Shown: positions 1 through 9,664, counted from the first letter of the stretch. The stretch: 64,000 nt of DNA from Trebonia sp963771985 (GCA_963771985.1 CAVYVO010000032.1:558001-622000), one strand, 5' to 3'. Made by a program: numbers and translations. The notes: generated from the sequence alone by a model not told the origin.

Positions 1-24
1 TCTGCACTCAAAGCCTGGCGGATG

Positions 25-120
25 CCGGGGAACGGAGCTTCACGTAACGGGAGGTAAGGGTGTGAAACGGGCGGTGTGCCCGACACGCCGCAAACTCAGG
101 TTGTTCCGGCGTGTTGCCTA
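25..120 (-). repeat. Intergenic repeat, copy A (partner at 37448-37545)
   Basis: Read on the minus strand from 120 downwards, this matches the plus strand from 37448. The first 40 bases (81-120 against 37448-37487) agree at 39 of 40 positions, and weaker similarity continues for about 55 more. The core contains an inverted repeat at 83-114 with arms ACACACG-like (ACACGCCG / CGGCGTGT). The two copies are in opposite orientation and flank the repair and eCIS genes. No coding function is apparent. Confidence 0.75.
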
Positions 121-121
121 A

Positions 122-190
122 TGCCTGCAGGACCCCGAGTTCGCGGGACCGGGAGACGGCCTGGCTGCGTGAGGAGGTTCCCAGCCCTTG
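122..190 (-). pseudogene. Remnant of a LuxR-type HTH C-terminus
   Basis: The minus strand reads GLGTSSRSQAVSRSRELGVL, closely resembling the C-terminal helix of the intact LAL regulator at 49667-51943 (LGATSRHQAVTRSRQLGLL). The frame then runs into repeat copy A without the usual stop, and the upstream part reads RQGLG where YRKLG would be expected, suggesting decay. Only the last ~23 codons are recognisable, so this is the scrap of a lost regulator gene. Confidence 0.5.
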
Positions 191-288
191 CCGGAACCCG
201 GGGCCGGCGCGGGGTGTCCGTGGTCAGCTGGGACGGCTACGCCGTTTCCTGGTCTGGGACACTAACCTGCTGCGGGGTCTCGGCCGGG

Positions 289-835
289 TTACAACGGTGG
301 TCTCGGTGCCAGGAGCAGCAAGACGATGCAGAGGGCCAGGATGACGCCCCCGACGGTGATGACTGCCGTCCGGCCCCGCGGACGCGGAAGTGTCCGGTGA
401 TTCCCACCAGGAACAGCACGCTTGCCAGGTAAACCGTGGTCCGGACGTAGCCGTCGGAAGTGTTGGCCGCTGTCTCGCCGAGCGAGTAGTAGTTATCGGC
501 GCGAGCATCAAGCAGGTTGGCCTGGACCAGGTCCGGCTGGACATACTGGGGCATGTAGGTGGGGCTGGCGGTGCGTGGAGGTTCGTGAACGGGTACGTCG
601 CAAGCCAGGCGTTGAACGCGACCAGGAACTGCGGCCGGAAACGCCTCTCGGCCACCCGCATGGCGTTCTCGTTCCCGGCGGCATAGGCCGTGAAGCAGGC
701 GTTGAATGTCAGCGCGTCGAAGTTCTTCAGGTCGGCGGCCTCGTAGGCGGCCCGGTTCGCCTCCGCGCGCAGGCCCCGGCCCTGACGGACATGTTTCCCC
801 CGCCCGGCTAGTGTGGCAGCGGCGGCTGGCATCAT
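289..835 (-). pseudogene. Frameshifted two-helix membrane protein
   Basis: Three reading frames joined give one plausible actinobacterial membrane protein. The first frame (from 835) has a soluble segment with NFDALTFNACFTAYAAGNEN and ERRFRPQFLVAFNAWL. A second frame takes over near 545 with YMPQYVQPDLVQANLL and a membrane helix TTVYLASVLFLVGIT. A third from about 395 gives a second helix, TVGGVILALCIVLLLL, and a stop at 289. The span is not a multiple of three, so the gene is broken unless the sequence has errors. The first ATG overlaps the stop of the upstream gene (ATGA), which fits membership of the same small operon. Function unknown. Confidence 0.6.
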
Positions 836-1155
836 CTGCGGCCGGGCTCATCGCCGACTGCGGCGTCGGCGTAATTGGGGTCGCCCATTTCACCGTTCGC
901 TGACGCTGGCTCCAGAACCGAGCCCGTCTCGTCTATGGCAACCGCCCTGGCCCCGGCCAGGGCGGTCCGGGACGCCAGGTAATGGTGACCGCATAGCAGG
1001 AGATCAACGGAATGCGGGCGCGCGGAGCCGGGCGGAATGAGCACCCTGACCACCGGTCTGGCCGGGCAGCAGCAGCCGCGATCAGCAAGAGGGGGCGGTC
1101 CGGACCAGGCAGCCTGGTCATCGACGGCCTCGGCTCCGCGGCGCATGAACCTCAT
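832..1155 (-). CDS. Small Cys-rich CCCP/CGHH protein
   Basis: A 107-residue protein with a Cys cluster (CCCPARPVVRVLIPP, about residues 28-42) followed by SARPHSVDLLLCGHHY (about 44-59). This pairing is typical of short actinobacterial proteins related to DUF7455, which are probably zinc-binding through the Cys/His residues. Their role is unknown. The C-terminus (DETGSVLEPASANGEMGDP) is probably disordered. The ATG at 1155 overlaps the upstream stop (ATGA), which supports this start, and the stop overlaps the start of the broken membrane gene in the same manner. Confidence 0.65.
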   Translation of the reverse strand: MRFMRRGAEAVDDQAAWSGPPPLADRGCCCPARPVVRVLIPPGSARPHSVDLLLCGHHYLASRTALAGARAVAIDETGSVLEPASANGEMGDPNYADAAVGDEPGRR

Positions 1156-1436
1156 CCTCGTTCACCCAGCGTCAGGCCGCGGCGAGCCGTCCGGGGGTGC
1201 CGCGCCGCGTGCTTCAGGTATGCCGTGATGCCCGCTGCGATCGGATATGGTCCGCGGATCTGCCGCAGTTCCGGCGAGACCTCACGATAATCCAGGTCCG
1301 GGTCATCCCCGCAGTCGCAGCAGACGATCTCGAACTCATCGGTATAACCGCCTTGCGGCCGGCCCTCCACGATGCGGACCGGCCGCCGCCGCAATACCAC
1401 CGTCCAGCCATGCCCGGGCCGGCCCTCGTCATTCAC
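1152..1436 (-). CDS. Conserved small actinobacterial protein with Cys motif
   Basis: A 94-residue soluble protein with VCCDCGDDPDLDYREVSPEL in its middle and GPYPIAAGITAYLKHAARH near the end. I recognise this pattern from hypothetical proteins of Streptosporangiales and Frankia, but know no assigned function. The CCxC cluster could bind a metal. The start is GTG at 1436, preceded on the minus strand by an AGGGGTAGG-like ribosome binding site. Its TGA overlaps the ATG of the next gene (ATGA), so the two are likely co-translated. Confidence 0.65.
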   Translation of the reverse strand: MNDEGRPGHGWTVVLRRRPVRIVEGRPQGGYTDEFEIVCCDCGDDPDLDYREVSPELRQIRGPYPIAAGITAYLKHAARHPRTARRGLTLGERG

Positions 1437-1506
1437 GCCTACCCCCTATGCGAGGCCTCAAGGCTGGTAGCAGTGCTTCCGCTTGCAGATCGCGCACGGT
1501 GCGGTC

Positions 1507-1944
1507 CTAGGCAGCAGCTTCGACGTTCGCGCGGCTGCCGTAGGCGCACAGCCCGTACAGCGCGACCACGTCCACGGCGATGATCATCAGCGCCCAGAAC
1601 GGGTAGGACGGGACGAAGAACATCATGTCGATGGCGTTCAGCCCGACCACGGCAACCGCGAACCAGCGAGCCAGCTGGTTGCCCATCAGGATGCCGCCCG
1701 CCGCGATCAGCTGCAGGACGGACAGGATCAGCGTGACCCAGCCCCAGGCGCGCAGGTCGCCGATCACGTAGTGCGCGTTGGCGACAAAGACGTGCGAGTT
1801 GGCGATCGCGGCGATGCCGTAGATCAGGTTGAAGAAGCCGAGCACCAGCAGCACGACGGACGCGAAGAAGAGCAGGCCGTAACCGCGGCCTTCCGCATCG
1901 CGCCCCCCGGTGCCCCAGGCTGGCTGGGCTGTTGACGACGTCAT
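1507..1944 (-). CDS. DUF7144 family four-helix membrane protein
   Basis: A 145-residue protein with a short polar N-terminus (to about residue 20) and four hydrophobic helices: GLLFFASVVLLVLGFFNLIY, VTLILSVLQLIAAGGIL, WFAVAVVGLNAIDMMFF and WALMIIAVDVVALYGLC. This layout and the GFFNLIYGIAAI motif match the DUF7144 family of actinobacterial inner-membrane proteins, whose function is unknown. A GGAGG site lies five bases before the ATG at 1944. It begins a short minus-strand run of small genes. Confidence 0.8.
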   Translation of the reverse strand: MTSSTAQPAWGTGGRDAEGRGYGLLFFASVVLLVLGFFNLIYGIAAIANSHVFVANAHYVIGDLRAWGWVTLILSVLQLIAAGGILMGNQLARWFAVAVVGLNAIDMMFFVPSYPFWALMIIAVDVVALYGLCAYGSRANVEAAA

Positions 1945-2090
1945 TGTGACCTCCGATGCGTCCTTCCGCTCGCCTTAGGGCACCAGTCCACCTCGCGCCG
2001 GAGCGGGTTCCAACGCCCAGATAGGGTGAAAGACTGGTAATCCTTCCAGGAGCCTTAGCCCGGGACCGGGCGGCCGCCTGGCTGAGCAGG

Positions 2091-2250
2091 TGCGTGAAAC
2101 CCGCCTCGACCGCTTCATCCTCGACCCCGCCACCGGACCATCAAGGTCGAGTGGCTGGACGACCGGCCGCAGGAAATGGCCCGCATGGACGAGCGGCTGA
2201 CCGGCAGCCAGCACCGCTACGGCTACTTCAGCTCCATCGCGGCCGTGATT
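2091..2250 (+). pseudogene. Carotenoid oxygenase fragment
   Basis: The plus strand reads VRETRLDRFILDPATG and then, one base out of frame, IKVEWLDDRPQEMARMDERL and TGSQHRYGYFS. These match the middle of carotenoid cleavage oxygenases (RPE65/CCD family), where a beta-propeller blade is followed by E.PR.D.R..G..HRYGY. Both ends are missing and there is an internal frameshift near 2137, so only about 50 codons survive. The 3' side abuts the end of nurA. Confidence 0.6.
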
Positions 2251-3283
2251 ACCGGCCGGCGGGCATCCGGCCGGCTTCGCGCAGCGCCCGGTACAGTAGC
2301 CGCGCATCACCTAGGCGGTGCCGCAGCTCACGCTCCAGGCCCCCGATCGGGTAGAGGTTCTGCGGGGCGCGGGCGTCCTTGTACGCGTCCGAGGCGAACT
2401 TGCCCAGGCACGTCTGGCTCAGGTCCGCGAGCCTGATCACCTCGGGAACAGGCAGGTCCGCGGAACATTCGATGCGCACCACGCCGGCCCACGGCGCGCC
2501 GGGAATCCCGGGCAGCCGCAGGTACCAGCTGTGCCGGCTCCACGTCGTCCCCATCAGGAACACCGGAGTGCGCTGCCCGGGCGACAACGCGCCCACGAGC
2601 GCGTTCAGCTCCGGGGGCAGGTACGTGGTCCGGTGGGATTTGATGTAGCCGAGGGCCCGCGGCAGATGCTGGCGTCCGCGCAGCGGCCCGTCGATGACCA
2701 GCAGGTCATCGTCGGCCGGGACGCCGTGGCGGCCGAGCGCGGCACGTGCCCCGGCCGCCGCGATCACCTCGATGTCGGCCAGACGGCGCTGCAGCGCCTG
2801 CGACAGCCGGGCCATCAGCGGCACGCCGTTCGTCCCGGCGGTGACGTGATGTGCCTTGTACCGGCCGGCTCGCGTGCCGATGTCGGTCGCGTGCGGCGCG
2901 ACGGTGAAGAGCCCGCGCCTGATTTCCGCCATGACCAGGTGCGCCTGCTGGCCGCGGCAGCACACCACGCCGGCCGCGTACGACGCGCACAGGGCGGCGG
3001 TGGCTTCGGTCGCCTGGCCGTCGGCTGGCGGGCTGTCGTCGATCCAGATACGAGCTTCGATACGGCGCACCCCGTCCACGAAGAGCAGCGCCGCGGGCAG
3101 GAGGCGGCCGGGACCCGGGTCAACCGGCCGCCACTGGCCGCCCCGCAGTTCCACATCCACGTCCACCGTGGCCGTGGACTCTTCCAGGTATTCCTCGAGT
3201 TCCAGGCTGGCGCCGTAGGCCGGATCCCACCCGTCGACAGCGAACCGCATCGCGCGGACGCCGACGTCGCTATCGCTTGTCAT
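2249..3283 (-). CDS. nurA: NurA-like DNA repair nuclease
   Basis: A 344-residue protein with the features of the NurA 5'-3' nuclease fold. LLFVDGVRRIEARIWID (about residues 66-82) carries the first conserved Asp, and DDLLVIDGPL (about 192-201) the second. A C-terminal segment ends in DARAPQNLYPIGGLERELRH. NurA works with the HerA translocase to resect DNA ends, and here it follows herA, sbcD and sbcC. The ATG overlaps the sbcC stop (ATGA). Sequence alone makes it distant from archaeal NurA, so the assignment rests on the motifs together with the operon order. Confidence 0.7.
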   Translation of the reverse strand: MTSDSDVGVRAMRFAVDGWDPAYGASLELEEYLEESTATVDVDVELRGGQWRPVDPGPGRLLPAALLFVDGVRRIEARIWIDDSPPADGQATEATAALCASYAAGVVCCRGQQAHLVMAEIRRGLFTVAPHATDIGTRAGRYKAHHVTAGTNGVPLMARLSQALQRRLADIEVIAAAGARAALGRHGVPADDDLLVIDGPLRGRQHLPRALGYIKSHRTTYLPPELNALVGALSPGQRTPVFLMGTTWSRHSWYLRLPGIPGAPWAGVVRIECSADLPVPEVIRLADLSQTCLGKFASDAYKDARAPQNLYPIGGLERELRHRLGDARLLYRALREAGRMPAGR

Positions 3284-6200
3284 AGCCCGATCGCCTCCGG
3301 CGCGAAGCCTTCGCGTGTGATCGTCGAGGTCAGCGCGTTCCTGGTGACCCGGAACCGTACCGGAACCCGCTCGGCGAGCGCCGGCACATGGGTGACCACG
3401 CCCACCATGCGCTCCCCATGCGCCAAGGTCTCCAGCGTCGTCGCCACCACCTCCAGGGTCTCGGCGTCCAGGGTGCCGAATCCCTCGTCGAGGAAGATGG
3501 AATCCAGGCGGGCCGCGCCGGCCGCGGCGAGCGCGGAGATCTGCGACGACAGCGCGAGGGCCAGCGCCAGCGACGCCTGGAAGGTCTCGCCCCCTGACAG
3601 GGTGCGCACCGAACGGCGCGCGTCGGCGTCCGCGTGATCGATGACGTAGAAATCACTGTCTTCGTAGGTGAGATCGAACTGGCCGCCGGACAGTGCCGCC
3701 AGGTTCGCCGACGCCTCCGCGACGAGGAGCTCCACCGCCTCGGTGACCAGCCAGCGCGGGAAACGGTCGGCCCGCAGCAGGTCACCGAGCAGCCTGGCCA
3801 CGCGCTGCTCGCGCTGTGCCTCCTCTTGCTTCGCGGTCAGGTCCGCGGCCGCGGCGCGCCGTTCCTCGACGCGCCTGACCGCGGCACGGGCCCGCTCGAG
3901 GGCCGCGGCCACCGCCGGCGGGGCGCTGGCGACCACCGCGTCCGGCGCCAGGTCCAGCCCGGCGTCCCGCAGGTCGCCGCTCAGCTGCCCGGTCCGCTCG
4001 GCGACGCTCGCGCGCGCCGTTTCGGCTTCCCCGGCCGTGGCCGAGATGACGGCGTCCCGCGCCAGGGCCTGGCCGGCTGCCCACGTCACCAGTGCCGTCC
4101 ACCCGGCGAGCACGCCGTCGCCGTCAAGGGCCGGGCGCCCCGAGCGCGACCACCCGGTCCCGGGCGGCGGACAGCACCGCCGCGGCCTCGCTCTCGGCCC
4201 GCTCCAGCCGGGCGAGCGCTGTCTCCCCTTCCGTCCGCTGGGCACGGGCCGCACGCAGTGCCCGGTCGGCATCGGCCGCGGCGGCTTCAAGCTCGGCGCA
4301 CAAGGCGAGTTGTGCCGTCACCCGCTCTTCGTCGGGGGCGTCCGCCAAGAGCCGGCCGAGTTCGAGGACACGTTCGGTCAGCTCGCTCAGCCGTGTCCTG
4401 GCCTCCTGTTCGGCCAGGGCCGCATCCTTCGCGCGCTCGCGAAGGATGCCGAGTTCCAGCTCAGCGGCGCGCAAACCCGCCATGGCCGCCTGGTGCGCGC
4501 TATCGGCCTGCCGCGCGGTCTCCCGCGCCTGCGCCAGGGCGGCTGCCCGCATGCCAGCCTGCTCGCCGGCCCAGCGGGCCAGCGTGGCCCAGCCCGCGGC
4601 CAGGACGCTGTCGTCGACCTGGGGCGCGCCGAGCTCCACGAGCGGATCCCGTGCCGCCCGCAGCGCGCCGCGGGCGCCGGCCATGTCGTCTTCCGCCTGT
4701 GCTGCCCGCTGCTGCGCGGACCGCTGTTCCTTGCGCGCGGCGTCGGCCGCCGCGGCCGCCTCGCTGGCGGCCCGGTCAAGCTCCTTCCGGACCCGCCATA
4801 GGGCGCGGAGTTCGGCGAGCGCGCGGGCCGTCAGGTCGGCGCCGGCCACCGTGCCCGGGGCACTGCCGGGACCGTGACCCGTGATTGACTCCAGGGCAGC
4901 GATCGCCGTCACCGCCGGCAGCGGAACGCCGGCGAGCGGGCCGCCCAACGCGTCCGCGAGCGACCTGACCAGGTCAGCGCCGCGAGCCGCGGTGGATTCC
5001 AGGTCGGCCTCGGCCCTGGCCGCCGCGTCGCGGGCGGCGACCGCCTGCTCCTCCGCCGCGGTCAGCGCCCGCGCCGCATCGTCGAGCCGCGTTTGCGCGC
5101 CGGCGACTTCAGGGGAGCGCGCGGCGGCGGGAAGCGACACGACGGTCTGCTCGCACAGCGGGCAGGGCTGTCCCGCCACCAGGTGCGGGCGCAGGCCGGC
5201 GACGACGTGCGCCCGCCGTGCCTCGTCCAGGTCACGCTGACGTGCCCCGTAGGCGTCACGCGCCGTGGTCAGGCCGGTCTCGGCGGCGGTTCGCGCGGAA
5301 CGGGCCGACGTCACGGCGAGCTGGATGCCGTCCATGGCGGCCATGAGGTCCGCGACGGCACCGAGATCACGCGCCGTCTGCGCCAGGACTCCTTCCGGCA
5401 CGGCCCGGTCGCGGGCGGCGCGGGCGCCGGAATCAGCCTGCTCGGCTTCCCGCAGGGCCTGTTCGGCGGCGGCGGCCGCCCTGGCGGCAGCCAGACGGCG
5501 CTCGTCAAGGGTGGTCACCCCGGCGGGGACGCCGATCGCGGTGAGGAGGGCGTGTTCGGCGCTGAGCCGCTCGACCCGCTGGCGGGCAGCCTCGGCGCCG
5601 CGATCCGTCTCGTCTTTGCGGGTTCGCGTTTTCTCCAGGCCGTCCGCCGCCGCGTCCACCTCGGCCGAACAGCCGCCCGCTTGCTCCGACAGCCGGCTGA
5701 CGTCAGCCTGCAGGCCAGGCAGCCGCGTCAGCAGGACACGGTGCTCGCCGCGGCGCTCGCGGGCCAGTTCGAGCGGCGCCCGCTGCGGGCCCTGTGCCAG
5801 CGCGTCCCGCGCGCGCTTGTCGGCCTCCTCGGCCAGCCGCTCGGCCTCCCGGAGTTTCGCGGCGGCGGCGCGGCCAGCCGCCAGGCCGGCCTCGAGCGCC
5901 TCGGCGTCGTCGGGTGTGCGGATGGCAGTCAGGAGGGTCCGTTCGGAATAAAGCTGCCGCAACCTGTCCTCGGCGGACAGCAGCGCCTCCTGCTCCGCCC
6001 GGATCTCCGGCAGAGCGGCCGCCACCCGCGCGCTGAGCTGGGCCAGGGCAGTCTGGGCGGCGCGGGCTTGTTCCTCGGCCTCCGGTGTCGCGTCGGCGTA
6101 TCCGCGCAGGGTCTCGGCGATGGTCTCGGCCCGCTGCGCGGACACGCTGGCCCGCTGGTTGGCCCGTACCATCATCTGCTTGTAGTGGTCGGCGCCGAGC

Positions 6201-6728
6201 AGGCGCAGCAGTATCCCCTGCCGGTCGCCCGGCGTGGCGTGCAGGAAGCTCGCGAACTGGCCCTGGGGCAGCACGACGCACTGGCAGAAGTCGTCGTAGG
6301 ACAGCCCGAGCATCCGCTCGACGGTCTCGGTGACCGCCGTCAGGTCCTTGGCGAGGGGGATCGTCTCGTCGCCTGGCCGCGCCAGGCCCTCCGGGTCGGC
6401 CAGCCGCTCCAGGCTCGCCGCGCGCTGGCTGACCTGGCTGCCGGTCCGGCGCACCTCACGGGCGACCACATAGCGCTGACCCGCGACTTCGAAGACGAGC
6501 TTGACGGTTCCCCTGGCGACCGTGGGGGCCAGCGCGAGCGAGACCATCCCCTTGCGGCCCCAGCGCGGCACGGACCCGAACAGCGCGAACGTCATCGCGT
6601 TCGATGACCGTCGACTTGCCCGCCCCGGTGGGGCCCACCAGGGCGAAGAAGTCTGCGTCGGTGAAGTCGACGCGCGTAGCCTCGCGGAAGGAGCCGAAGC
6701 CGTGCAGGTCCAGCATGATCGGGCGCAT
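3280..6728 (-). pseudogene. sbcC: SbcC/Rad50-type ATPase, two frameshifts
   Basis: Three frames combine into an SMC-like protein of about 1,149 residues. The N-terminal frame has MRPIMLDLHGFGSFREAT and Walker A GPTGAGKST. A shift near 6600 leads into MTFALFGSVPRWGRKGMVSL, FCQCVVLPQGQFASFL (Q-loop region), long Ala/Arg/Glu coiled coils and the zinc hook PCPLC (about 5150). A second shift near 4133, in a C run, leads to the signature LSGGETFQASLALALALSSQ, Walker B DSIFLDEGFGTLD and the switch VTHVPAL. The span is a multiple of three plus two, consistent with two one-base insertions. With SbcD it would form the ATP-gated nuclease that opens hairpins and DNA ends. Confidence 0.85.
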
Positions 6729-6745
6729 CGTTGGTCCTTTCCGGA

Positions 6746-7915
6746 TCAGCCGGCGCCGCCGGCGTCGGTTACCTCGTCGTGCAGCTCGGCGAACAGGGCC
6801 GCCACCCGCGTGTCCGCGACGCCGGCCGACTGGCAGTAGTCGGCGAAAAGCTGCCCCGGCGTCCGCAGCGCGTGCGGCGTCCCGGCCGGTGTGTCCTCGG
6901 GTCCTTCGGTGAAAGCCGGATCGATTCGCACCTCAAGGGCGTTCGGCAAGATGGCGGCCGCTTCGTCGCGCAGCCCGGCGCGCGTCGGCTCGCGCAGCCA
7001 CACCCGCAGGTAGTCGTCTTCGAACGACGCCGCCTGCGCTGCCAGCTCAGCGAGCGTGCCGCGGACGGTCCGCAGCCGGCGTCCCGACGTGAGGGGGACG
7101 TCGGTGACCCGGGCCGGGACCGACGGGCTCGTCTCGACCACGCAGACCACACTGGTGTTGTCCTGCTCGCCGAAGTCCACCGCGAGCGGCGAACCGCTGT
7201 AGTGCACCGGGCAGTGGGCCGGCAGCGACTGCCGCCGGTGCAGGTGCCCCAGCGCGACGTAATGCGCCGAGACCGGGAAGATGGTGGCCGGGACGCTGTA
7301 CTCGAAGATCGACTGGGCGGACCGCTCGCCGCCGCCGAAGACCCCGCCGACGCAGGTGAGGTGCGCCATCACGAGGTTGACGGTATCGGCGCTGAAGCCG
7401 GCGGTCAGTGACGCGAGGATCCGGCGGGTCATCTCGTCGTACGCGCGGACGTTCTCCGACGGGGTGTTCGCGACGATCTCGGCCGCTCGCACGGCATAGC
7501 GCTGGGTCAGGAACGGCAGCACCGCGACGAGCACGTCCGCGTTGTCCGACCGGGACCGGAAGCGGATCACCCCGCCCTTGTCCGGTGACCGGGCCGCCCC
7601 GGCCAGCGTGATGCCGATCTCCCCCATCAGCGGCCGGTAGGCCTCGAACGTGGGCCCGTGGTCGTGGTTGCCGGCGATCACGATGACCTCGGCCCCCGCC
7701 TGCCGCAGCCTGAGCAGGGTCTGCACCACCAGGTGCTGCGCCTGCGCCGACGGCGCCGACGACTCGTAGACGTCGCCGGCCACCAGCACGGCGTCGACCT
7801 GCTGGGCTTCGGCGATCGCGGCGATCTCCGCCAGGACCTCCCGCTGCTCCTCCAGCCGGTCCCGGCCTTTCAGGGTCTTGCCCACGTGCCAGTCGGCGGT
7901 GTGCATGAACTTCAC
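6746..7915 (-). CDS. sbcD: SbcD/Mre11 nuclease subunit
   Basis: A 389-residue calcineurin-like phosphoesterase. The metal-binding motifs are in order: HTADWHVGK (residues 5-13), AGDVYE (about 46-51), AGNHDHG (about 81-87), NLVMAHLTCVGG and YVALGHLHRRQ. The length is normal for SbcD. It is the manganese-dependent 3'-5' exonuclease/endonuclease of the SbcCD (Mre11-Rad50) complex. It starts 33 bases after herA and ends 17 bases before sbcC, so it belongs to a four-gene operon. Unlike sbcC it is intact. Confidence 0.9.
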   Translation of the reverse strand: MKFMHTADWHVGKTLKGRDRLEEQREVLAEIAAIAEAQQVDAVLVAGDVYESSAPSAQAQHLVVQTLLRLRQAGAEVIVIAGNHDHGPTFEAYRPLMGEIGITLAGAARSPDKGGVIRFRSRSDNADVLVAVLPFLTQRYAVRAAEIVANTPSENVRAYDEMTRRILASLTAGFSADTVNLVMAHLTCVGGVFGGGERSAQSIFEYSVPATIFPVSAHYVALGHLHRRQSLPAHCPVHYSGSPLAVDFGEQDNTSVVCVVETSPSVPARVTDVPLTSGRRLRTVRGTLAELAAQAASFEDDYLRVWLREPTRAGLRDEAAAILPNALEVRIDPAFTEGPEDTPAGTPHALRTPGQLFADYCQSAGVADTRVAALFAELHDEVTDAGGAG

Positions 7916-7948
7916 AGGGCTGCGTTCCCTTCGCTTGCGGGGCGGCCG

Positions 7949-9664
7949 TCAAAACGGCGGGATGTCGTCGTCGGCGGGGAGCCGGGCGAACACGTCCGCC
8001 GCGGCAGCGGCGGCTCTGGGCGGCTCGGGGCACTCCGACAGCCGGGTCGCCCAGGCCGGGAACGGGAACTCCACGGCGAGCGGCACCGGGATCTCCGGCT
8101 GCGATACGAACATAGCTCCGGGCTTGGCGAGGGTCGCGCGGACACGCTGAGAGGACGGCAGGAACCCGTATTCCGGCCGCCCGGCTTCGGCGGAATCGAG
8201 GCGGCCGACGACCCGGATCGCCGAGTTGGACACGATGCGCCGTTCGACCTCGCTGGCGGTCTGCTGCGCGCCGATCAAGATGATGCCCAGGGACCGCCCG
8301 CGCTCGGCGATGTCCAGGAGCACGTCCTTGATCGGCGAGCTGCCCTCCCGGGGCGCGTACTTGTTCAGCTCGTCGATCATCGTGAACAGCAGCCCGCCGG
8401 CGCTGGCGTCCTCCTTGCGCGCGGTCTCGGCCGCGAGCACGACGCCGACCACGAAACGCTGCGCGCGCTCGTGCAGGTTGTGCAGGTCGATGACTGTCAC
8501 CTGCTGGTCGGCGGTGGAGATCTGGCGGCGCGGCGTCCCGGTCAGGTCCGCGCGGATGATGCCGTGCAGCGGGCGCAGCGAGGAGCGCAGCCGGCGGATG
8601 AACGCGTTGACCGTGCCCACGCCCGTGACCGGCCCGGCCCAGTCCGGCCGGGTGGCGTCGTCGGTGAGCCTTTCGACAATGACGTTGACCAGGTCCTCGT
8701 ACGTGGTCGCGACGTCGTCGCCGAGCCTCACGGCGCCGCTGGTGCCGTAGGGCTCGGCGTCCAGGCGCAGCCGCGCGGCGACCTGGTGGATGACGATCGT
8801 GTACTGGTTGCGGTCGTCCTCCGCGTCGGCGAACACGTAGGGCAGCAGCTGCCGGGAGCAGAATTCCGCGATCGTCCACCAGAAAGCCTCGACACCGCTG
8901 GTGCGGCCCGTGACGTTCGGCCGGCCGGTCGTGTCGTCAGGGATCGGCGGTGCCCAGAAGCCGGCCGACGCGAACGGCTCCGCCGGCAGGCCGAGCTCGG
9001 CGTACTGCGCGCGCAGGTCGTCGTCCAGGCGGACGTTCGGCTGGTCGAGGAACAGCAGGTCCTCGCCTTTCACGCTGAACACCAGCGCCTTCGCGTTGAC
9101 CGCGCGCGCGCCGAGCGCGCCGGAGCGGAAGATGGAGTGCAGCAGGAACAGCGCGAAACTCGTCTTGGTCGCCACCCCGGAGATGCCGCTGATCGACACG
9201 TGCGCGCCCCGGGTGCCGTCGAGGAACTCCATGTTGACGTAGATCGGGGCGCCGTCCCGGCCGCGGCCCACCGGCACCCGGGTGGCCATCTGGTCGAAGT
9301 ACAGCGCCTGCGCCCGTTCCTGGCCGGTGGCGCGGCGCACCACCTCCCCGGGGCGCGGCGGCACGTAGACCTCGGGCTCGACCCGCGTCGTGGTGACTTC
9401 GGCGATCTCCTGGGTGCGGGCCGGCAGCACCCCCTCGGAGATGAGGAAAACATCCGAGCCGTAGCTCGCGCCCTCGTGCCTGGCCCGGACCTGCGTGACG
9501 ATGCCGCTGGTCAGGACCGGCCCGATGCCCGGGACGTGGCGGAGCGTGACGACGACGTCGTCTAGCTGGAGGTAGGAGGTCTCGTCCAGGGCGACGGCGA
9601 ACTGCAGGGGCGTCGAGTCCTCGGTGCCGGCCACCAGCCCGACTTGGTCAACGCCATCGGCCAC
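7949..9664 (-). CDS. herA: HerA-type hexameric DNA translocase
   Basis: About 571 residues. The N-terminal HAS-barrel-like region reaches about residue 110. The ATPase core has GISGVATKTSF around residues 160-170 in the Walker A position, with Thr where the usual Gly precedes the Lys. Walker B is LLFTMIDELNKYAP (about 423-436), followed by IILIGAQQTASEV and SNSAIRVVGRLDSAEAG. HerA/FtsK-like proteins pump DNA and stimulate NurA. GTG at 9664 is preferred over GTG at 9670 because GGGAG then sits five bases upstream. It is the first gene of the herA-sbcD-sbcC-nurA operon. Confidence 0.85.
   Translation of the reverse strand: MADGVDQVGLVAGTEDSTPLQFAVALDETSYLQLDDVVVTLRHVPGIGPVLTSGIVTQVRARHEGASYGSDVFLISEGVLPARTQEIAEVTTTRVEPEVYVPPRPGEVVRRATGQERAQALYFDQMATRVPVGRGRDGAPIYVNMEFLDGTRGAHVSISGISGVATKTSFALFLLHSIFRSGALGARAVNAKALVFSVKGEDLLFLDQPNVRLDDDLRAQYAELGLPAEPFASAGFWAPPIPDDTTGRPNVTGRTSGVEAFWWTIAEFCSRQLLPYVFADAEDDRNQYTIVIHQVAARLRLDAEPYGTSGAVRLGDDVATTYEDLVNVIVERLTDDATRPDWAGPVTGVGTVNAFIRRLRSSLRPLHGIIRADLTGTPRRQISTADQQVTVIDLHNLHERAQRFVVGVVLAAETARKEDASAGGLLFTMIDELNKYAPREGSSPIKDVLLDIAERGRSLGIILIGAQQTASEVERRIVSNSAIRVVGRLDSAEAGRPEYGFLPSSQRVRATLAKPGAMFVSQPEIPVPLAVEFPFPAWATRLSECPEPPRAAAAAADVFARLPADDDIPPF

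Noticed and set aside
1..120. Group II intron or attachment-site end at the window start
   Set aside because: No domain V-like hairpin, reverse transcriptase, integrase or tRNA gene is present; the sequence is only shown to be repeated at 37448.
7047..8879. 610-codon minus-strand frame across herA and sbcD
   Set aside because: It is an Arg-rich shadow of two well-supported genes in another frame.
7658..9565. 635-codon plus-strand frame opposite herA
   Set aside because: It is an antisense shadow created by high GC third-position bias; composition is His/Arg/Gly-rich without motifs.
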